A DNA stretch of 64,000 bases from Streptomyces sp. ISL-87. Lineage in GTDB: Bacteria > Actinomycetota > Actinomycetes > Streptomycetales > Streptomycetaceae. Positions 62,407 to 64,000 of the stretch are shown piece by piece. Numbering within the stretch: position 1 is the stretch's first letter; the number at the start of each line of letters is the position of its first letter. The stretch spans positions 1-64,000 of the forward strand of contig NZ_JAGGOY010000076.1 of NCBI RefSeq assembly GCF_018614095.1, in the 5' to 3' direction. The notes under the pieces were generated by a model that did no database searches, had not been told where the DNA came from, and saw only the letters and a program-made list of their open reading frames with translations. The position numbers and the translations under genes are program-made.

Positions 62407-63382
62407 TGCTGTACCCGAAGGACCGGTCGATGCTGTCGAGCAACCGGTCGACGCCCGGAAGCCATGCCTTCTCCCATCGTGCGGGTGGATACGGAGTGTC
62501 GAATCCCGTGACCCTCAGCACGGGGGCCTCCAGGTCCCAGAACAGTTCCTCCTGCACCCTGGCCGCAATCTCCGCTCCAAGTCCCAGGGTGCGCGGGCCC
62601 TCGTGCAGCACGACGCAGCGCCCGGTGCGGGTCACCGAGGCGGCGATCGTTGGGAAGTCGAGGGGGGCCAGGGAGCGCAGGTCGACCACTTCCAGCTCCC
62701 AGCCGTACTCGCGCCGGGCGGTCTCCGCGGCGTCGAGCGCGGTGCCGACGGTGCCGCCGTAGGCGACCACCGTGACGTCCGTACCGCTGCGGCGGACCAG
62801 TGCCTGGTCCAGACGCGCCGCAGGCGCCTCGGCCGTCTCGTCACCGCTCTGCCAGTAGCGCCGCTTGGGCTCCAGGAAGATCACCGGGTCGTCACAGTCG
62901 ATGGACTGCCGAAGCAGGGCATGGGCGTCCGCAGCCGTCGCGGGCGTCACCACCCGCAGCCCCGCCGTGTGCACCCAGAACGACTCGGTGGACTCCGAGT
63001 GGTGCTCCACCGCGCCGATGCCGCCGAAGGACGGGACGCGCAGGGTGACGGGCACCGAGAGCTGCCCGCGGGTGCGGTTGCGGTACTTGGCCAGGTGGCT
63101 GACTATCTGGTCCAGTGCGGGATAGGTGAACCCGTCGAACTGGATCTCGGGCACCGGACGCAGTCCCCGCATCGCCATGCCCAGGGCCACTCCGACGATC
63201 GCCGACTCGGCGAGCGGTGTGTCGAAGCAGCGCTGGGAGCCGAACCTCTCGGCGAGGCCCTCGGTCACCCGGAAGACTCCGCCTTGGCGCGCCACGTCCT
63301 GACCGAAGACGACGACCCGCTCGTCCTCCGCCATGGCCTCGCGCAGCGCCGTGTTGATCGCTTCCACCATGGTCGCAGCCAC
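62399..63382 (-). CDS. bkdB: Branched-chain 2-oxoacid dehydrogenase E1 beta
   Basis: A 327-residue transketolase-like subunit. N-terminal TMVEAINTALREAMAEDERVVVFGQDV, LAESAIVGVALGMAMRGLRPVPEIQF, and the VVLHEGPRTLGLGAEIAARVQE stretch of the C-terminal domain are standard. It pairs with E1 alpha three bases upstream. Together they bind thiamine diphosphate and decarboxylate 2-oxoisovalerate and its homologues. Confidence 0.95.
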   Translation of the reverse strand: MAATMVEAINTALREAMAEDERVVVFGQDVARQGGVFRVTEGLAERFGSQRCFDTPLAESAIVGVALGMAMRGLRPVPEIQFDGFTYPALDQIVSHLAKYRNRTRGQLSVPVTLRVPSFGGIGAVEHHSESTESFWVHTAGLRVVTPATAADAHALLRQSIDCDDPVIFLEPKRRYWQSGDETAEAPAARLDQALVRRSGTDVTVVAYGGTVGTALDAAETARREYGWELEVVDLRSLAPLDFPTIAASVTRTGRCVVLHEGPRTLGLGAEIAARVQEELFWDLEAPVLRVTGFDTPYPPARWEKAWLPGVDRLLDSIDRSFGYSND

Positions 63383-63385
63383 GGC

Positions 63386-64000
63386 TCACTCCTTCCGGGA
63401 CAGTTCGGCGAGCAGCTGCCCGGACTGCTCCAGCAGATCCTTCGTCGGCTCGTGCAGTACGTGGGCGAACAACTCGGTGGGCGGCACGTCGGGAGCGTCG
63501 AACACGCCGTCCCGCAGCTCGGCGCACATCCGGGCTGCCTTGTCCCGTGCACGCTCCTCGACCTCCTCGTGCCACAGGCCCCGGTGGGTGAGGTAGCGCC
63601 GGTAGCGGGGCAACGGGTCGAGCCGCTCCCAGTGGTCGACCTCGTCCTGCGTGCGGTACCGGGTCGGGTCGTCGGAGGTGGTGTGGGGAGCGAGCCGGTA
63701 GGTGACCGCCTCGATGAGGGTCGGTCCGCCGCCCGACCTGGCCCGGGCGGCGGCCTGTTCGGTCACCGCCCGGCAGGCGAGGACGTCGTTTCCGTCGACC
63801 CGTACGCCCGGCATGCCGTAACCGATCGCCTTGTGTGCGAGGGAGGGGGCTCGTGTCTGCTCGGAGAGGGGCACGGAGATCGCCCACTGGTTGTTCTGGA
63901 TGTAGAACACACACGGTGCCGCCTTCACGGCGGCGAAGTTCAGCGCCTCGTGCACGTCTCCCTCACTCGTCGCGCCGTCCCCGATGAAGGCGACGGTCAG
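63386..64000 (-). CDS. bkdA: Branched-chain 2-oxoacid dehydrogenase E1 alpha (partial)
   Basis: The C-terminal 204 residues of E1 alpha; the 5' end lies beyond the window. The thiamine diphosphate motif is seen right at the edge: FIGDGATSEGDVHEALNFAA, then FYIQNNQWAISVPLSEQ and YRLAPHTTSDDPTRYR with the phosphorylation-loop-like region of the family. The stop is three bases before the E1 beta ATG, so the genes form one operon bkdA-bkdB-bkdC. No E3 (dihydrolipoamide dehydrogenase) gene follows. Confidence 0.94.
   Translation of the reverse strand: MTVAFIGDGATSEGDVHEALNFAAVKAAPCVFYIQNNQWAISVPLSEQTRAPSLAHKAIGYGMPGVRVDGNDVLACRAVTEQAAARARSGGGPTLIEAVTYRLAPHTTSDDPTRYRTQDEVDHWERLDPLPRYRRYLTHRGLWHEEVEERARDKAARMCAELRDGVFDAPDVPPTELFAHVLHEPTKDLLEQSGQLLAELSRKE

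Overview
The window is about 72% GC, with GC-rich codons, many GTG starts and one TTG start, 4-bp ATGA/GTGA start-stop overlaps, and vegetative promoters of the TTGACg-18-TAGGCT type. These features point to a Streptomyces or close relative. There is no phage, transposon, rRNA, tRNA or CRISPR signal, so this looks like chromosome-core DNA with a few scars.

Layout. Positions 1-11 kb are mixed housekeeping: a small lipoprotein, an XRE regulator divergent from methionine aminopeptidase, gamma-glutamyltranspeptidase, a cytochrome P450, a response regulator whose tail is not a DNA-binding domain, MurJ, and a deletion scar joining the 3' ends of a FemX-type gene and an L,D-transpeptidase gene. A secreted S15-type hydrolase and an orphan GluA-type ATPase follow. 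Positions 11-23 kb hold exonuclease III, an MBL hydrolase, a five-gene sugar ABC transporter/ROK operon divergent from an inositol-dehydrogenase-like gene, a CYP107-like P450, an EamA transporter, a DHFR-like protein and an SDR whose stop codon begins a 28-bp tandem repeat array.

Positions 23-52 kb are dominated by purine and glyoxylate catabolism: allantoicase, allantoinase, AllR; a MocR regulator, a small protein and a molybdopterin cytidylyltransferase-like enzyme; malate synthase; an NCS2 urate/xanthine permease; 8-oxoguanine/guanine deaminase; urate oxidase, HIU hydrolase and OHCU decarboxylase; a YheO-like HTH gene overlapping a thiamine-binding-protein-like gene; hydroxypyruvate isomerase; tartronate semialdehyde reductase; catalase; and glyoxylate carboligase. 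Together they take purines to urate, allantoin and glyoxylate, then to malate or glycerate, with catalase removing the H2O2 made by urate oxidase. An ABC/two-component module and several unrelated genes are interspersed. Two palindromes recur at these promoters: TTCAACA-N3-TGTTGAC at allB, aceB, uraD and kat, and TTCCG-N5-CGGAA at hyi, kat and gcl. They suggest a two-layer regulon.

Positions 48.6-49.9 kb hold a second deletion scar (MFS/TetR pseudogene pair). Positions 52-64 kb carry a zinc-ribbon protein, glutathione peroxidase, an acyl-CoA synthetase, an AlkZ-like winged-helix protein, CorA, a 775-bp stretch without a gene, an acyl-CoA dehydrogenase, an aminotransferase, and the E2, E1-beta and E1-alpha genes of a branched-chain 2-oxoacid dehydrogenase, the last cut by the window edge.
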